NCBI GenBank assembly: GCA_033977485.1
Contig: CM066994.1
Span: 30,925,637 to 30,989,636, forward strand
From: Hydrangea macrophylla
Lineage: Eukaryota > Streptophyta > Magnoliopsida > Cornales > Hydrangeaceae
Length of the DNA: 64,000 nucleotides
Reading direction: 5' to 3'
Each line of letters opens with the position of its first letter. The first letter of the stretch is position 1. The notes beneath the pieces are model-generated. The model ran no database searches, had not been told where the DNA came from, and worked only from the letters and a program-made list of their open reading frames with translations. Made by a program: the position numbers and the translations under genes. Below, piece after piece: positions 33,585 through 45,017 of the stretch.

Positions 33585-35993
33585 CTACCCGTTTGTTTGT
33601 CGGTAGTAAGCTAGAGCGATCTTATGGTGTACCCCATATTTCTTTAGTAGTGCTTCCAAAGGCCAATTACAAAAATGTTTGCCTTGGTCACTTATTAGGG
33701 CTTTTGGGGTTCCGAAACGCGATAAGATATTTTCCTTAAGAAAGGACATTACCGTTTTGTGGTCATTGCGTTTCGTCGGTATCCCTTCCACCCATTTTGA
33801 TACATACTCCATAGCTAGGAGTATATATTCACAATTATTAGATTTGGGAAACGGGCCCATGAAGTCTATGCCCCAATAATCGAATATTTCAATTGTGATG
33901 ATGAGAGTTAAGGGCATAGAATTTCTTTTTGAAATGGTACCTAGCTTTTGACAGCGTTGGCACGATTTGCAGAAAGAGTAGGCGTCCTTAAATATGGTGG
34001 GCCAATAAAATCCGCTGTATAGGACTTTTTGTGCAGTCTTCTGGGAAGAAAAGTGGCCACCGCAAGCTTCAGAGTGGCATGAGGCTAAAATATCCTCATT
34101 AGGGACGCAACGCCTGATGACCTGATCAGCACAATACTTGAATAAGTAAGGGTCATCGAAAAAGAAATGGCGTGCGAACGAGAGGAACCGTTTTCTATCT
34201 TGATTTGACCAATGTCTAGGAGTCTCTCCCGCAGCCAAGTAATTCACTATATCTGCATACCACGGTAAACCCAAGACTGTCATGAGTTGCTCGTCTGGGA
34301 ATTCATCTTTGATTGGTATGGGCTCAGTGTTGTCAGTAAATGTTAACCGAGATAAGTGGTCAGTAACCACATTCTCTACTCCTTTTTTATCCTTTATAGT
34401 GATATCGAATTCTTGGAGTAGGAAAATCCAGCGGATAAGCCTCTGTTTTGCATCTTTTTTACATAACAGGTACTTGAGGGCCGAGTGATCTGTAAAACAT
34501 ACTATTGGGGACCCTATCGGATATGACCTGAATTTGTCCAGCGCGAAGACTATTGCCAGTAGCCCCTTTTCAGTAGTTGTATAGTTCATTTGAGCTTCGT
34601 TGAGTGTTCGGCTGGCATAGTATATAACATAAGGCTTGTCATCCTTTCTCTGTCCTAGGACTGCACTAATGGCGTAGTCACTAGCATCGCACATTAGCTC
34701 AAATGGCAAACCCCAGTCGGGTGCCTGTATTATCGGTGCGGAGGTAAGGTGTTCCTTTAGTTCGTCAAAAGATGTTTGAAATTTATCTGACCATTCGAAA
34801 GGTGCATCTTTGACTAAGAGTTGGCACAGTGGTCGGGAGATCGCACTAAAGTTTTGGATAAAGCGTCGATAAAATCCTGTGTGTCCCAGAAAAGAGCAGA
34901 TGTCTTTAACTGTACGGGGGACCGGTAAGTTGGAGATAATATCGATTTTTGCTTTATCGACTTGGATACCTTTGTCAGAAATAATGTGGCCGAGGACAAT
35001 TCCCTTGGTCACCATGAAGTGACACTTTTCCCAGTTTAGTACTAGGTGTTTGTCCTCGCATCTCGCTAACACTTTCTCAAGGTTTTCTAGGCAGTTATTG
35101 AAACTATGGCCAAACACTGAGAAATCATCCATGAAAACCTCTAGTATCTGTTCGACCATGTCACTGAATATACTTAACATGCACCGCTGAAAGGTAGCAG
35201 GTGCATTGCATAAGCCGAAAGGCATACGGCGATAGGCGAATGTACTGAACGGACAAGTGAAAGTCGTCTTCTCCTGATCTTCAGGAGCTATTTCAATTTG
35301 GTTATAGCCACTATATCCGTCCAAGAAGCAATAAAATTTATGACCCGCTACTCTTTCTAGTATTTGATCCATGAATGGTAATGGAAAGTGGTCTTTCCGG
35401 GTCACAATATTCAACTTTCGATAATCAATACACATCCGCCATCCAGTGGGGATGCGTGTTGGTACTAACTCTCCGTCTTTGTTTAGGATAACTGTTATAC
35501 CAGCCTTTTTAGGCACCACTTGGGTTGGACTAACCCAAGAGCTGTCAGAGATAGGATATATTATCCCAATGTCCAGAAGTTTTAACACTTCCTTTTTTAC
35601 TACTTCTTGCATATTTGGATTCTGACGCCTCTGCATTTGTCGCGAAGGTTTAGCGTCTTCCTCCAGATATATCTTATGGGTGCAAATAGATGGGCTTATA
35701 CCTTTTAGGTCGGCAATAGTCCATCCCAATGCTCCCTTGTGCAGTTTGAGCATTTGAATCAACTTATCCTCTTGTTCTGGATTTAACGTGGATGAGATTA
35801 GAACGTGATAAGTCTTTTCAGTCCCTAGAAAAGCATGTTTGAGCTCTTTTGGAAGCTCCTTTAATTCCAAATCGGGAAACTGAAAGTTCGAAGGCATAGT
35901 TAACTTTGTTTTTGGAGGCAATGGTTCATATGGTGTGACCCACATGCATTCAGCTCTATCTTCCTCTTTTGTGTCCATCATAAATGATGGCAT
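33585..35993 (-). pseudogene. Athila pol: reverse transcriptase, RNase H, integrase core (element B)
   Basis: 802 codons without interruption. RT spans about residues 120-310: 'WRMCIDYRKLN', 'FYCFLDGYSGYNQI', 'RMPFGLCNAPATFQ' and the catalytic FMDD at residues 287-290 (near 35125). RNase H follows ('FELMCDASDYAISAVLGQ'), then the integrase zinc region ('HSEACGGHF..KSCQRCQ') and the core, with Asp in 'YWGIDFMGPFP' and in 'LISDQGKHF' (normally SDxGTHF-like). It joins the protease frame by a 1-bp frameshift at about 35956-35993. The length and retained catalytic residues suggest a comparatively recent copy. Confidence 0.95.
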
Positions 35994-37254
35994 GACTTAG
36001 GACAGCATCCAATAGACTAGAATCATTAGGTTGATAGGTAGCGTCGAATTGCGACACAACTACCTCCAAAGGATCTTTGTAATCAACGAAATCAGCCTCA
36101 TCTTCGATGACCGTTTCAATGAAGTTGACTTCTTCTTCATCCTCGTATTCTTCGGGTCGGGGATTTGAGAAAATCTTGATATTTAAAGTCATGTTCCCGA
36201 ATACGATGGTCATGATACCACTCCTTATTTTGATTGTGGCATCAATGGTGTTGAGGAATGGACGTCCGAAAATCACCGGTATTTGTGAATATGGATTAGG
36301 CACAGGTTCAGTGTCCAAAATCACAAAATCGACTGGAAAGAAAAATGTATCAATCTGTACCAGAACGTCTTCCAGTATTCCTCTAGGATATTTGACTGAC
36401 CTATCTGCCAATTGCAATGCAACTCGGGTAGGTTTGAGTTCACCCAACCCTAGTTGTTTATAGACTGAGTATGGCAATAGGTTTACGCTTGCTCCTAAAT
36501 CAAGGAGTGTGTTGTCTATCCTTTGATTCCCAATTCTACACGAGACAGTTGGGGTGCCAGGGTCTTTGAGCTTTGGAGGTAATTCATTTTGAATGATCGT
36601 GCTTGCTTGGCAAGCGACATAGGCATGTTTCTTTACACTTTGCCTCCTCTTGACCGTGCATAAGTCCTTTAGATACTTAGCGTAGGCTGGCACTTGTTTG
36701 ATTGCATCAAGGAGTGGGAGATTGATTTTAACTTGTTTGAACAACTCCAAGAACTCCTGATTCTTTGCCTCGTTTTGGGGTTTCTTGAGCCTTTGAGGGT
36801 AAGGTACAGGGAAAGGGCATTTAGGTAATTCGTCAATGACGGGCTCCTTTCCAGGCCTTCTCTCAACTTCTTCTACTTCTTTAGGGGCGTCCTTATTTGG
36901 TTCTAATGGTTTATTATTAGTGGACGACTCTTCTAGTTGAGTAGATGGTTTGTTCCTAGTCACCACTTCCTCATCTTCATACTCCTCGGGAGTAGAATGA
37001 GGCATGTTTTGCCCAATGACTTTGCTGCTTCTTAGTGTAGTCACGGCTTTTGCCTGTTCATGATTAGGAGGGCCATTGTTGTATCCCTTAGGTTTTGGAA
37101 GTGGTTGAGCGGGAAATGTGCCACTCAAACCCTCTTGTCGTGCATCCATCCTCTCTAATGTCACGGACATTTTGCTCATCATTTGAATTAACTGTTGCGT
37201 TAAGTTCGCATTAGAGAATGGATCTTCCTCTTGCACCTTCTTGTGAGGTGGCAC
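35956..37254 (-). pseudogene. Athila gag C-terminus and aspartic protease (element B)
   Basis: In the same frame as gag (37315-38385) but separated from it by one stop (TAA at about 37315-37317). The first 190 residues are a charged linker ('VTLERMDARQ', 'EVEEVERRPGKEPVI'). The protease carries 'DNTLLDLGASVNLLPYSVY', the Athila variant of the D-T/S-G active-site loop, and ends with 'IPVIFGRPFL'. An acidic spacer ('EEYEDEEEVNF') leads to the frameshift into RT. Confidence 0.9.
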
Positions 37255-37314
37255 ATAGACATTTGCTTGTTGATTATTAGGGGGTTGGGCGCTGTTGTAG
37301 TTATTTGTTCTATT

Positions 37315-38385
37315 TTAATGGAATGGCTGGGACTGCCTGTTGTATTGCCCTTGATATTGATTATTGTTATTGTAGGGTTGTTGTTGTTGATATTGGTTTT
37401 GTGTCCCAGCATCGTTTTTCCAATCAAAATCGGGGTGATTCCATCTATTGTTGTTATTTCGCAAGTTTTGATTGTTGTAGGAATTTCCCGCCCCCCTATA
37501 CCCTTGCATGGCATTCATTTCCATGGGGGGTTGTTCTTGAAAATACGGCACATTGGGACAGTATTGAGTAGTGTGTCCCAGCATGTTGCATGTGCCGCAT
37601 GGTTCTTTAGGCAAAAATTGCCTAGAACTCTCTCCTTTCATTCCCAATTCTTCCACTTTCTTTGCTAGTTCTTCATACTTATTCATCAGATGATCCTCAC
37701 TTTTTAGTTGATATAAACTCTTCTCTTCCACACAGGATATTTGTGAGTGTGGGACATCATCTGAATTTGACCACTCATGAGGGTGTTCAGCTAACCACTC
37801 GAAATGAGCTTCAGCTTCCTCCGTGTTTTTGCGAAGAAACGGCCCTGAACTCATGGTCTCGACTAATTTCTTAGTTTCACCATTTAATCCTTCATAAAAG
37901 CAGCTGATGGTTCGCCATTTCTCGTGCCTGTGATGTGGGCATGAAAGTAGCAAATCCTTGAAACGTTCCCAAGTTTGGGTGAATGTTTCATTGCTCTTTT
38001 GTTTGTAAGAATTTATTTGTCGTTTAAGCTCGGTGGTCATGCGAGGTGGAAATAATTTCTTCAGGAAAGCAGTGTTCATCGCATGCCAGGTGTAGATGGA
38101 GTTTGGCTTCAAGGTGAGTAACCACGCTTTTGCTTTATCCTTCAGAGTGAAAGGAAACAGCATTAGACGTGTTACGTCTACAGGACAATTCTGTGAGAAC
38201 CTTTTACAAACATCCTCAAAGTCCTTGACATGTAGATACGCTTTCTCGCTCTCCATTCCATGGAAGGTAGGAAGGAGTTGAATCATTCCATTGCGAAATT
38301 GAAATTCGCCGGCATGAGGTGGAATGAGAATACAAGACGGCGTAGGCGCGTGTTCGGGTGTCATAAGATCACACAAAGGACTCAT
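37315..38385 (-). pseudogene. Athila gag (element B)
   Basis: 356 codons. The retrotransposon gag domain spans about residues 30-170 ('FHGMESEKAYLHVKDFEDVCK', 'LMLFPFTLKDKAKAWLLTL', 'FLKKLFPPRMT', 'ETFTQTWERFKDLL'). A CCHC knuckle C-GT-C-NMLG-H-TTQY-C lies near residue 270, followed by an Asn/Gln-rich tail. It starts about 250 bp inside the primer-binding site, as expected. The stop after 'SQPFH' is probably a mutation, since the frame continues into the protease. Confidence 0.9.
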
Positions 38386-38635
38386 CTTGGTACGACCACA
38401 TTATCACCGTTTTCGCTTTGATTATCGGCCATTGAATCGACCTGTGTAACTATGGGGTTAATAGAACTAGAGGAACTGGATGAATAGAATGGGTATCCGT
38501 AAATTCCTTCGATGAAATTATCGGACATAAAGGGAAAGATCCTAAGAAAATTTTTTAATCTAAAGAACGAAAGAAAAAGAAAAATAGAAAACGATAAGGA
38601 AAGATTGAGGTACTCGAAGCGTTAGCTTGTCGCCT
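38386..38635 (-). other. 5' leader of Athila element B
   Basis: Untranslated stretch between the PBS and gag; A-rich on the plus strand near 38560-38610. No feature is visible beyond that. Confidence 0.5.
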
Positions 38636-38653
38636 TCCCCGGCAACGGCGCCA
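38636..38653 (-). promoter_or_regulatory. primer-binding site, tRNA-Asp type
   Basis: The minus strand reads TGGCGCCGTTGCCGGGGA, the classical Athila PBS complementary to the 3' end of tRNA-Asp. It sits 6 bp inside the LTR end and fixes the orientation of element B. Confidence 0.92.
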
Positions 38654-38659
38654 AAAACT

Positions 38660-40276
38660 TGGCACGAGAATTTTTCTGTGTGCGCTTGTGTGCTATACCC
38701 AAGTGTAGGTAATCGTGCAAGTAGTAGTCTGGTTAAGTCCAGGTCGATCCCACAGGGAAGGTGTTAAACTAATTACTTAGATTATTCTCAAACAAGAAAA
38801 TAAAATTCAATATTTTAGAAGAGTGTAGAACACAAAGTTCTACAGTTTAACAACTACTAAAAGTAAAGCAGCTAAACTAGATTAACTAATTTAACTAAAG
38901 CGATGATTTAAAACGTTTTTTTCTTAATTAAAAAGGAATGTTGGGATTACACGAATTCACCGCGACCTAGCCATCTACCATGCAATTGCATTGAAGCTTA
39001 ATGGAGCACACTCTCTACAGTATTCCGTATTTCTCTTAGAATAAAGAATCTATAGTCCTTTCATGACCGGGACTATATCATCACAATGGAGTTTGAAATA
39101 CACAAAAGCGGTTTAAAACAATAGTTTAGACTCTCACCTACAATGGTATTAGCATTGAGGGTGGTTTGCAAAATATATTGAAGAAAAATGCCTCAATGCT
39201 TAAAGTTTACAGACTATTTTGACAAATTGAGCGTTTTGGGACAATTTGATAACAAATCAGTAAGACAGAAAGTCTAGGAATACTGCATAGAATGTCCTCA
39301 AGAATCAGAGGGTTCGATCGATCGACGCGCTTTCGATCGATCGAACTTCTTCATCTCTCGATCGATCGAACTGACTTTGATCGCTCGACTGCGTCTCTGT
39401 TTCGATCGATCGAACTAACTTCGATCGATCGATCGAACACAGGAATTATTTTGCTGCATGGCAGAGGCCTGAGATCACGGTTTCATCGCGATCTCCCAAC
39501 CTCGTGACTACTCAGACATGGTCTGAAGTGTCACAGTGTTTTTAACGTAAAAGTCCATTAAAGTTTTGTTTGTTTGTGTTTTAATCATGCAAACTATGGA
39601 AACTAGTTGTATAAACGTATCTAACATGCAAAACTACGTATTCAACAGATTACACTACTATACACTAAGTGCAGAATGTAAATAAACAATAACAAGGTAA
39701 CCTAGAAAGATAAACTTTGATTAAACTAGAGAAACCCAATCCACAAAGCAATATCCAAGCTTGTAAACCTACAAAAACATGAAAACTATCTATCTCTCTC
39801 GCTAAAAACTGATAAAAGTAATGTGGGCGTCCCCCTGGACGTTTACAATATGAATATATATAGCAGAGACCTAATGCTAGGGTTAAAATCGTTAACTGCT
39901 GCGTGCGCGTATATTCTGATAAAAGTCATGTTCGATCGATCGAACACGTCTCGATCGATTGAACTTCTGGGACTTCGATCGCTTCAGCTTCTCTCGATCG
40001 ATCGAACCTTCGATCGATCGAATAGTCTTCAATCGATCGAGCTCTGTATTTCAGCTTTTAATTGTCTTCATCGGAATTCAGCACTTCCTTTTATCGTTAT
40101 CTTTCAATTCTTCACACAGCAACTATAGTCTGCATAAATTACAGCTAAAACACACAACTTATCATAGTTTAATCAAATTGTGTATAAACTGGCGTTGTAA
40201 TTCAAATTGCAGATAAATGAAGGAATTGTAAACTAAATCAATACATTTTCTTCTTTTAGCGCAGTTGTATTTTACA
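38660..40276 (-). repeat. 5' LTR of Athila element B (outer end approximate)
   Basis: Its inner end is set by the PBS. It contains the Athila-like 'CCCTGTGGGATCGACC' block (near 38745), a TATA box (39852-39864) and two clusters of TTCGATCGATCGAA palindromes (39316-39440 and 39931-40042). The outer end is put at a minus-strand TG near 40276, or about 40293. No matching 3' LTR is found in the window: 27129-28632 differs in sequence. Confidence 0.7.
39316..40042 (-). repeat. TTCGATCGATCGAA palindromes around the LTR promoter
   Basis: About six copies lie at 39316-39440 (transcribed side) and six at 39931-40042 (upstream side), with spacers of 5-20 bp. The TATA box at 39852-39864 (minus strand GCTATATATATTC) lies between them. 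The copies vary at the edges but keep GATCGATCGAA or the weaker GATCGCTCGA. Confidence 0.85.
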
Positions 40277-40289
40277 AATACCCCCGCTT

Positions 40290-42362
40290 GTCAGTTCCCA
40301 ATACAGAAATCCCACATGGTTTCTAATAAGGAGAGTTATATTCTACTTGGTATGAGCGGTTGCTAATACAGAGACCTATGTTCTACTGGGGACTACGCGG
40401 TTTTCTAATAATCCATTGCTTGATTCCATAAATAAAATAATAAAAAGAAAGAAAGAAATAATCGGACTCAACAGCCACCTTTGTAATTGGAGGTCTTCTC
40501 CAAACTCGATGATAGTTGTTTGAGATTTTTCATGATTTTAATAATAAAAAAAAAAACGTTTGAGCCACTTTCAAAGCACAAACACATGAAGCCCAAAATC
40601 TGCCAGAAAATTCACAATAGCCTTGCTCAATAACGTCCTCCTTTTGGACCCCTTAAAAATTTTGCTTTGCTCTATTTTTATTTTTTCCATTAACCTTAAC
40701 CTCTTACCTATCTCAAAAAAGTTTTTCAGATTTTTTAAAAATCATCAAAATTTTGTAAAAAATCGTTTACTTTCAGTCGACAGTGCAGTCCCTGATTCTG
40801 AGTAAGGGTGCTTCTAAATTCAATTTTGTCCCAATATATAAAAGGTATTGCAAACAGGTTTTCTTCCAAGGAAACTAGACTCATTTGGGAACTTTCCCTC
40901 AAAATTTCAAAAAATTAGAAGCACAGAGTTCCATCAGTTCCATTTTTGGAATACTCAACTCAAATCTGCCAAAAAAAGTTGACAGAAAACGGAAAAAAAA
41001 AATTTCCTTTTTCTTTTACCGAATACTCCTAATTTATCAAGTTTCTCAATAACTTTGATAAAAGGAAATTTGAACAAAATCTCTTTTTCTTCTTTTGGGC
41101 ACCGTCCCTTTCTTTCGGTATAAAAATCAAAAATACAAAAAAAGAAGGCAAAAAGAAAAATCAAAAAAATGGACTTTTTCAAAATAAAACTCCAATGCCA
41201 CCTTTGCTTGGAATCTGCAAACAGCACAGGTAAGACAGGTAAGTCTTCTCAGTCTTAATGGGCACCGACCCTTACTTCCGGCAAAAAAAAAAAAAAAAAA
41301 TTCTCTTTTCAGTTATTTGGGCACCGATCCTTACTTCCGACATAAAAATAAAAATACAAAAAAAAAGAAATCTTTTCTTTCATTTGGGCTCCATCCCTTT
41401 CTTCTGGTGTAAAAATAAAAAAATACAAAAAAAAGAGACGAAAAGAAAAACAAAAAATGGATTTTCTCAAAAATAAAATTCCATGCCACCAATGCTTGGA
41501 ATCTGCAAACAGCACAGGTAAGACATGTAAGTCCTACACTCTTAATGGACACTGACATTTACCTCCGGCATAGGAATAAAATGACAGAAAAAATGAAATA
41601 TACAAAAAAAAAAAAAAAAAAAAAAAAAACACTTCATTCTCCACCCACCCGCATAAGCTCAAGCACTTTCCAAAACTCATAGTTGCACCAATTTTCTCTT
41701 AAATAACTTTTCAAAACTCATTACTCTTTCAAAGGTTAAAGTCTAGGATTACACCGTACATGTTAAAGTTCTTAACTACACCAACTTTTACTCGAAGCAC
41801 TACTTCACACTCATACGGTCTAGACCGACCAACTTTTTCAAAACACCTGCACATACTAGCACATATAGAACTACGTACGGCCTGATTCTCGATTTGAGAT
41901 ACGTATGCAACCCCTCACTTGGGTGCGGTCATAACCTCATCTTTTTCTTTTTCTTGTACATCCTCACACTCTATTATCTTTACTTATGCCCCATTATCAT
42001 GAAAACCACTAGAATCGGCAACCGTGCTTGTACGGATGTTCGAGGGTGCCTAACACCATCTCTCAACACAATCGAGTCCCCAAACCCATCTCAAAATCTC
42101 TGGTTTTTGCATGGCTATTTAGAGTCACACTTTTAAAGGGCCACTTTTCTCAAAACTGTTTTCAAAAGTCAAAAGATAATTACTTTAATTGTCTTTGCAG
42201 GGATCCTAGCACCCGAATAATATTAGGTGGCGACTCTGAAACATTTCAAATGGCCCTACCATACTCTTTTCACCATTTCCAATAAAAATCCGTCGCATTT
42301 CACCCACTTAGCAAGCCGGGGCCACCCCGACAGTCGGCCGTTCCGAGGGCGTGGGTACGACA
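40290..42362 (+). repeat. third Tat/Ogre-type LTR (left end uncertain)
   Basis: The right half is clearly Tat LTR: the conserved GAACTACG..CTGATTC..ATACGTA motif (41868-41910), 'GGGTGCCTAACACCATCTCT', 'TTTGCAGGGATCCTAGCACC', 'TAGGTGGCGACTCTG', and the terminal '..GGGGCCACCCCGACAGTCGG..GGGTACGACA' at 42362. It interrupts a copia LTR, which resumes at 42363. Its sequence differs from the LTRs at 3994-7197 and 15603-18841, so it is another family. The left limit near the Athila LTR is not resolved. Confidence 0.65.
41094..41590 (+). repeat. tandem repeats in the third Tat LTR
   Basis: A unit of about 60 bp (GGGCACCG..CCCTTACTTCCGG followed by an A-rich stretch) starts near 41094, 41260, 41319, 41384 and 41547. 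A longer block (ATGGACTTTTTC .. CAATGCTTGGAATCTGCAAA .. CAGCACAGGTAAGACAGGTA) is present twice, about 290 bp apart. The ORFs in this region follow the repeats and are not genes. Confidence 0.8.
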
Positions 42363-42502
42363 CAAGTGTCTCTTTCCCTTTCTAGCTCTTTACTTTATTG
42401 TTTGTGATTGTGTTTAATTTTGTATTAAGTTTTAAAAAGGTTAATTTTCTGCTAAAACCTTATTCACACACCCTCTAAGGATTCCATTTTGGGCTAACAT
42501 CC
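42363..42502 (+). repeat. copia LTR 3'-end fragment
   Basis: It matches 3862-3993 closely ('GTTTGTGATTGTGTTTAATT', 'TTAAAAAGGTTAA', 'GCTAAAACCTTATTCAC', 'CCCTCTAAGG', '..GGGCTAACA'). It begins exactly where the third Tat LTR ends, so that LTR inserted into an older copia LTR. Confidence 0.75.
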
Positions 42503-42763
42503 ATAACTTTCAGTTGATTTTCCACTACATATTTTTTTTCCTTAAAATTTTCATCACTATTTTCATTGGTAATCAAGCATTGAAAAACGTTTTTCGTACT
42601 AAATCCATGATCCAATCATAGCCTAAGTGTGTAGAGTTGATAATTATAAAATTTTATTAATTACTCATTTAGTTCTAATTATTTGAGATTATAATCAATT
42701 ATAAAAAGTTAAAGAGTCCAATTTTGTTGTAGGTTTTCAAAATTCAAATTAACTTGATACCTA

Positions 42764-43476
42764 GGGTAAAATCTAAAAAGCATTTTTGCCCCTCAAACTA
42801 TACCCCGATTTACAGTTTGTTCGCCGAATTTTAAAACGTTACAATGTCAACCCTAAACTATCAATCGAGTTGCTATGTCAATGCTCTGTGACAACCTGTA
42901 TATAAAAAAAAAAAATTGGTCATGTGTGGGCACATGGATAATTTTGAGTGGGCAAAATGCAACACAATTGATAGTTTAAGATTGACATTGATTGTTTAGG
43001 GTAAGGAATATAAATAAACACTGGAACTGAATGTGGTCAAGTCAGTGCATCTTTGTGGATGCATTGACAATACTAGTTTTATGTGTTTTGAAAAAAAAAT
43101 TAGAACATGAACATGAAAGGAATTTTTGGCATCTAACAATAACAGTGGGCCTCTTTTTATTACACCGTTTTACATATGTTCTAATTTAGTGAAAGGTATT
43201 GTAAGGATGATTTTACTTTCACTTATTTATGTCGTGGGTAATTTTGAGAAGACAACATGTATCGTAATTGTTAGTTTATGTTTGACATTGTCCTCAAAAT
43301 TACCTATGTACCTTTGACCTGTCCAATTTTCATCTATTTTTTGACAGAACGTCATGGAGGGAGGGTTGACATTGCAATGCGTTTGATAATTTAGGGTTGA
43401 CATTGTAATATTTTAAAATTTGGGGACCAAATTACAAATTAGTGTACAATTTGACGAGGTAAAATGCATTTTACCC
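42764..43476. mobile_element. MULE-type non-autonomous element, 713 bp
   Basis: Terminal inverted repeats of about 100 bp: GGGTAAAAT..GCATTTT and TTACAATGTCAACCCTAAAC on the left are mirrored on the right. Flanking 9-bp duplications TGATACCTA (42755-42763) and TTATACCTA (43477-43485) differ at one base; 9 bp is the Mutator-like length. No transposase ORF. Confidence 0.75.
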
Positions 43477-43560
43477 TTATACCTAAAGAAAGAGGTACTA
43501 TGAAAAGCAGCAAATTGAAGCTTTAAAAAAAAAAAAAAAACAAAGCTGATTCAAAAGAAT

Positions 43561-43728
43561 TTCCAGTGAAATTTTCATTTTACAAAAATCTCAATTTAGC
43601 AGTAGCGAACGTTAAACAAATTTTAGACACAAAAAAAAATAATAATAAAAAAAAAAATAAAAAAAAATACCTGAACTAAACCTTCAAAAAATTTCCAGTG
43701 AAATTGTCATCTTATAAAAATCTCTAAT
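43561..43728 (+). repeat. diverged local duplication
   Basis: TTCCAGTGAAATTTTCAT.. (43561) and TTCCAGTGAAATTGTCAT.. (43692) share about 37 bp, separated by A-rich low-complexity sequence. The rest of 43486-44771 has no gene; it holds a poly-C run (44203-44217) and a (CT)n run (44328-44369). Confidence 0.55.
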
Positions 43729-44323
43729 TCATACGAGATTACTAGAAGTCAAACAACTTTTTAAAAGTCTCTACGTAAGGAAAATCCCTTTGAAAAATGT
43801 ACCTTCTTGATATCACAATTAAGCAATTTGGCTATGTCATACATACACCAATAATTATACTTTATTGGGACTTGGTTATCATACAATATGACCAATTGTT
43901 ACTATCAAATGGTACCTTAAAAAGTTTTTATCAAATAACACATTGCTACTATCAAATAGCATCATAAAAAGAAACCCCTCATTGGCACCAAGTGATAATA
44001 GATTGCACATTGTTTCTATAGATTGGGACTTGTAAGTGATTGGAACTTGTAAGTTGATTGTATCATACCACCAAAAATGCATAAACAAATTGTAGAATTT
44101 TTTTTTAAAAAAATCTCTTTTTTCGACATCTATCCAAAATGGCCCTAAGAAATTAGATATACATGGTAAATTTAAGAGACAATCACTTGTTCTCTAACCC
44201 ACCCCCCCCCCCCCCCCATTTCTTTTCCTTCAGACAATTAATCCCATGTTAGTGACCTATATTTTAAGCACCTAGATTAAACAATTAATAAGGTTATGTT
44301 ACCAATCCATATTTCAGACACAG

Positions 44324-44370
<47 letters not shown>

Positions 44371-44771
44371 AGAAGTATCATGGCTCAGTTGCAGCAAAGA
44401 TTCTCCTTGCCTCCCTCTTCTACAGTGCTACTGAACATTCACATGCTGTGAATAATTGCTTCCACTACTATAACTATTCTATTTGGGATTGTTGTCCTTT
44501 TGCCTAACTTCAAACTTTGCCATTTATGTTCTTCTGTTCTTGTAAGGTACATTGAAGTTAAACAAACATTTTCATGGACAAATCTAACTAAAGAAAATAG
44601 ATATGTATTGCCTGCAAAATCAAATCTGGAGCTACTTTAGCATTTGAAGTTACTTGATGCGACTATCATATGTGTGATAGGATGGTTATTGTGGCTTTCA
44701 TATATTAAAATTACACTGTGTTCACATGAGTGTGATGGTCACATGAGATAGGTTCTCTCTCCATTTACTTC

Positions 44772-45000
44772 TGTTAGAATATATAAGAGAGAGTGAGACA
44801 ATACTATGAATTATGTATTGAATGGTGTGATGAAACCTTACAATGAGTAGCCTTTATATAGGCCAAGAGAGAATCCTAAAAGGGAAAGAAAAGTACCTAG
44901 GCTAGTAGTACAACTGGTAGTATAATGTATCTAGACAGTAAGTATAGTAAGATACAATAGGTACAAGAATGTAGACAAATATTCTAATATTATTCTAACA
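44772..45000 (-). repeat. copia LTR, minus orientation (229 bp)
   Basis: On the minus strand it starts TGTTAGAATAATATTAG, has a CCTATATAAAGGC TATA box and ends TATATTCTAACA. Upstream of it on the minus strand is a clean polypurine tract (TTTGAGGGGGGC). It differs from the plus copy at 48870 by a few substitutions and two indels of about 14 and 12 bp. Confidence 0.9.
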
Positions 45001-45017
45001 GCCCCCCTCAAACTCAA
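45001..45017 (-). promoter_or_regulatory. copia polypurine tract, overlapping the pol stop codon
   Basis: Minus strand CCTTGAGTTTGAGGGGGGC followed by the LTR start. The TGA of the RNase H frame lies inside it. The non-autonomous half carries a near-identical tract at 50222-50240, tying both halves to one family. Confidence 0.8.

Noticed and set aside
37231..37668. 145-aa plus-strand ORF opposite Athila gag
   Set aside because: Its repetitive Ile/Val sequence mirrors the Asn/Gln-rich gag tail on the other strand.
39316..40042. Regularly spaced GATCGATCGAA repeats as a CRISPR-like array
   Set aside because: Units are 10-14 bp, spacers are short and uneven, the context is a plant LTR and there are no associated genes.
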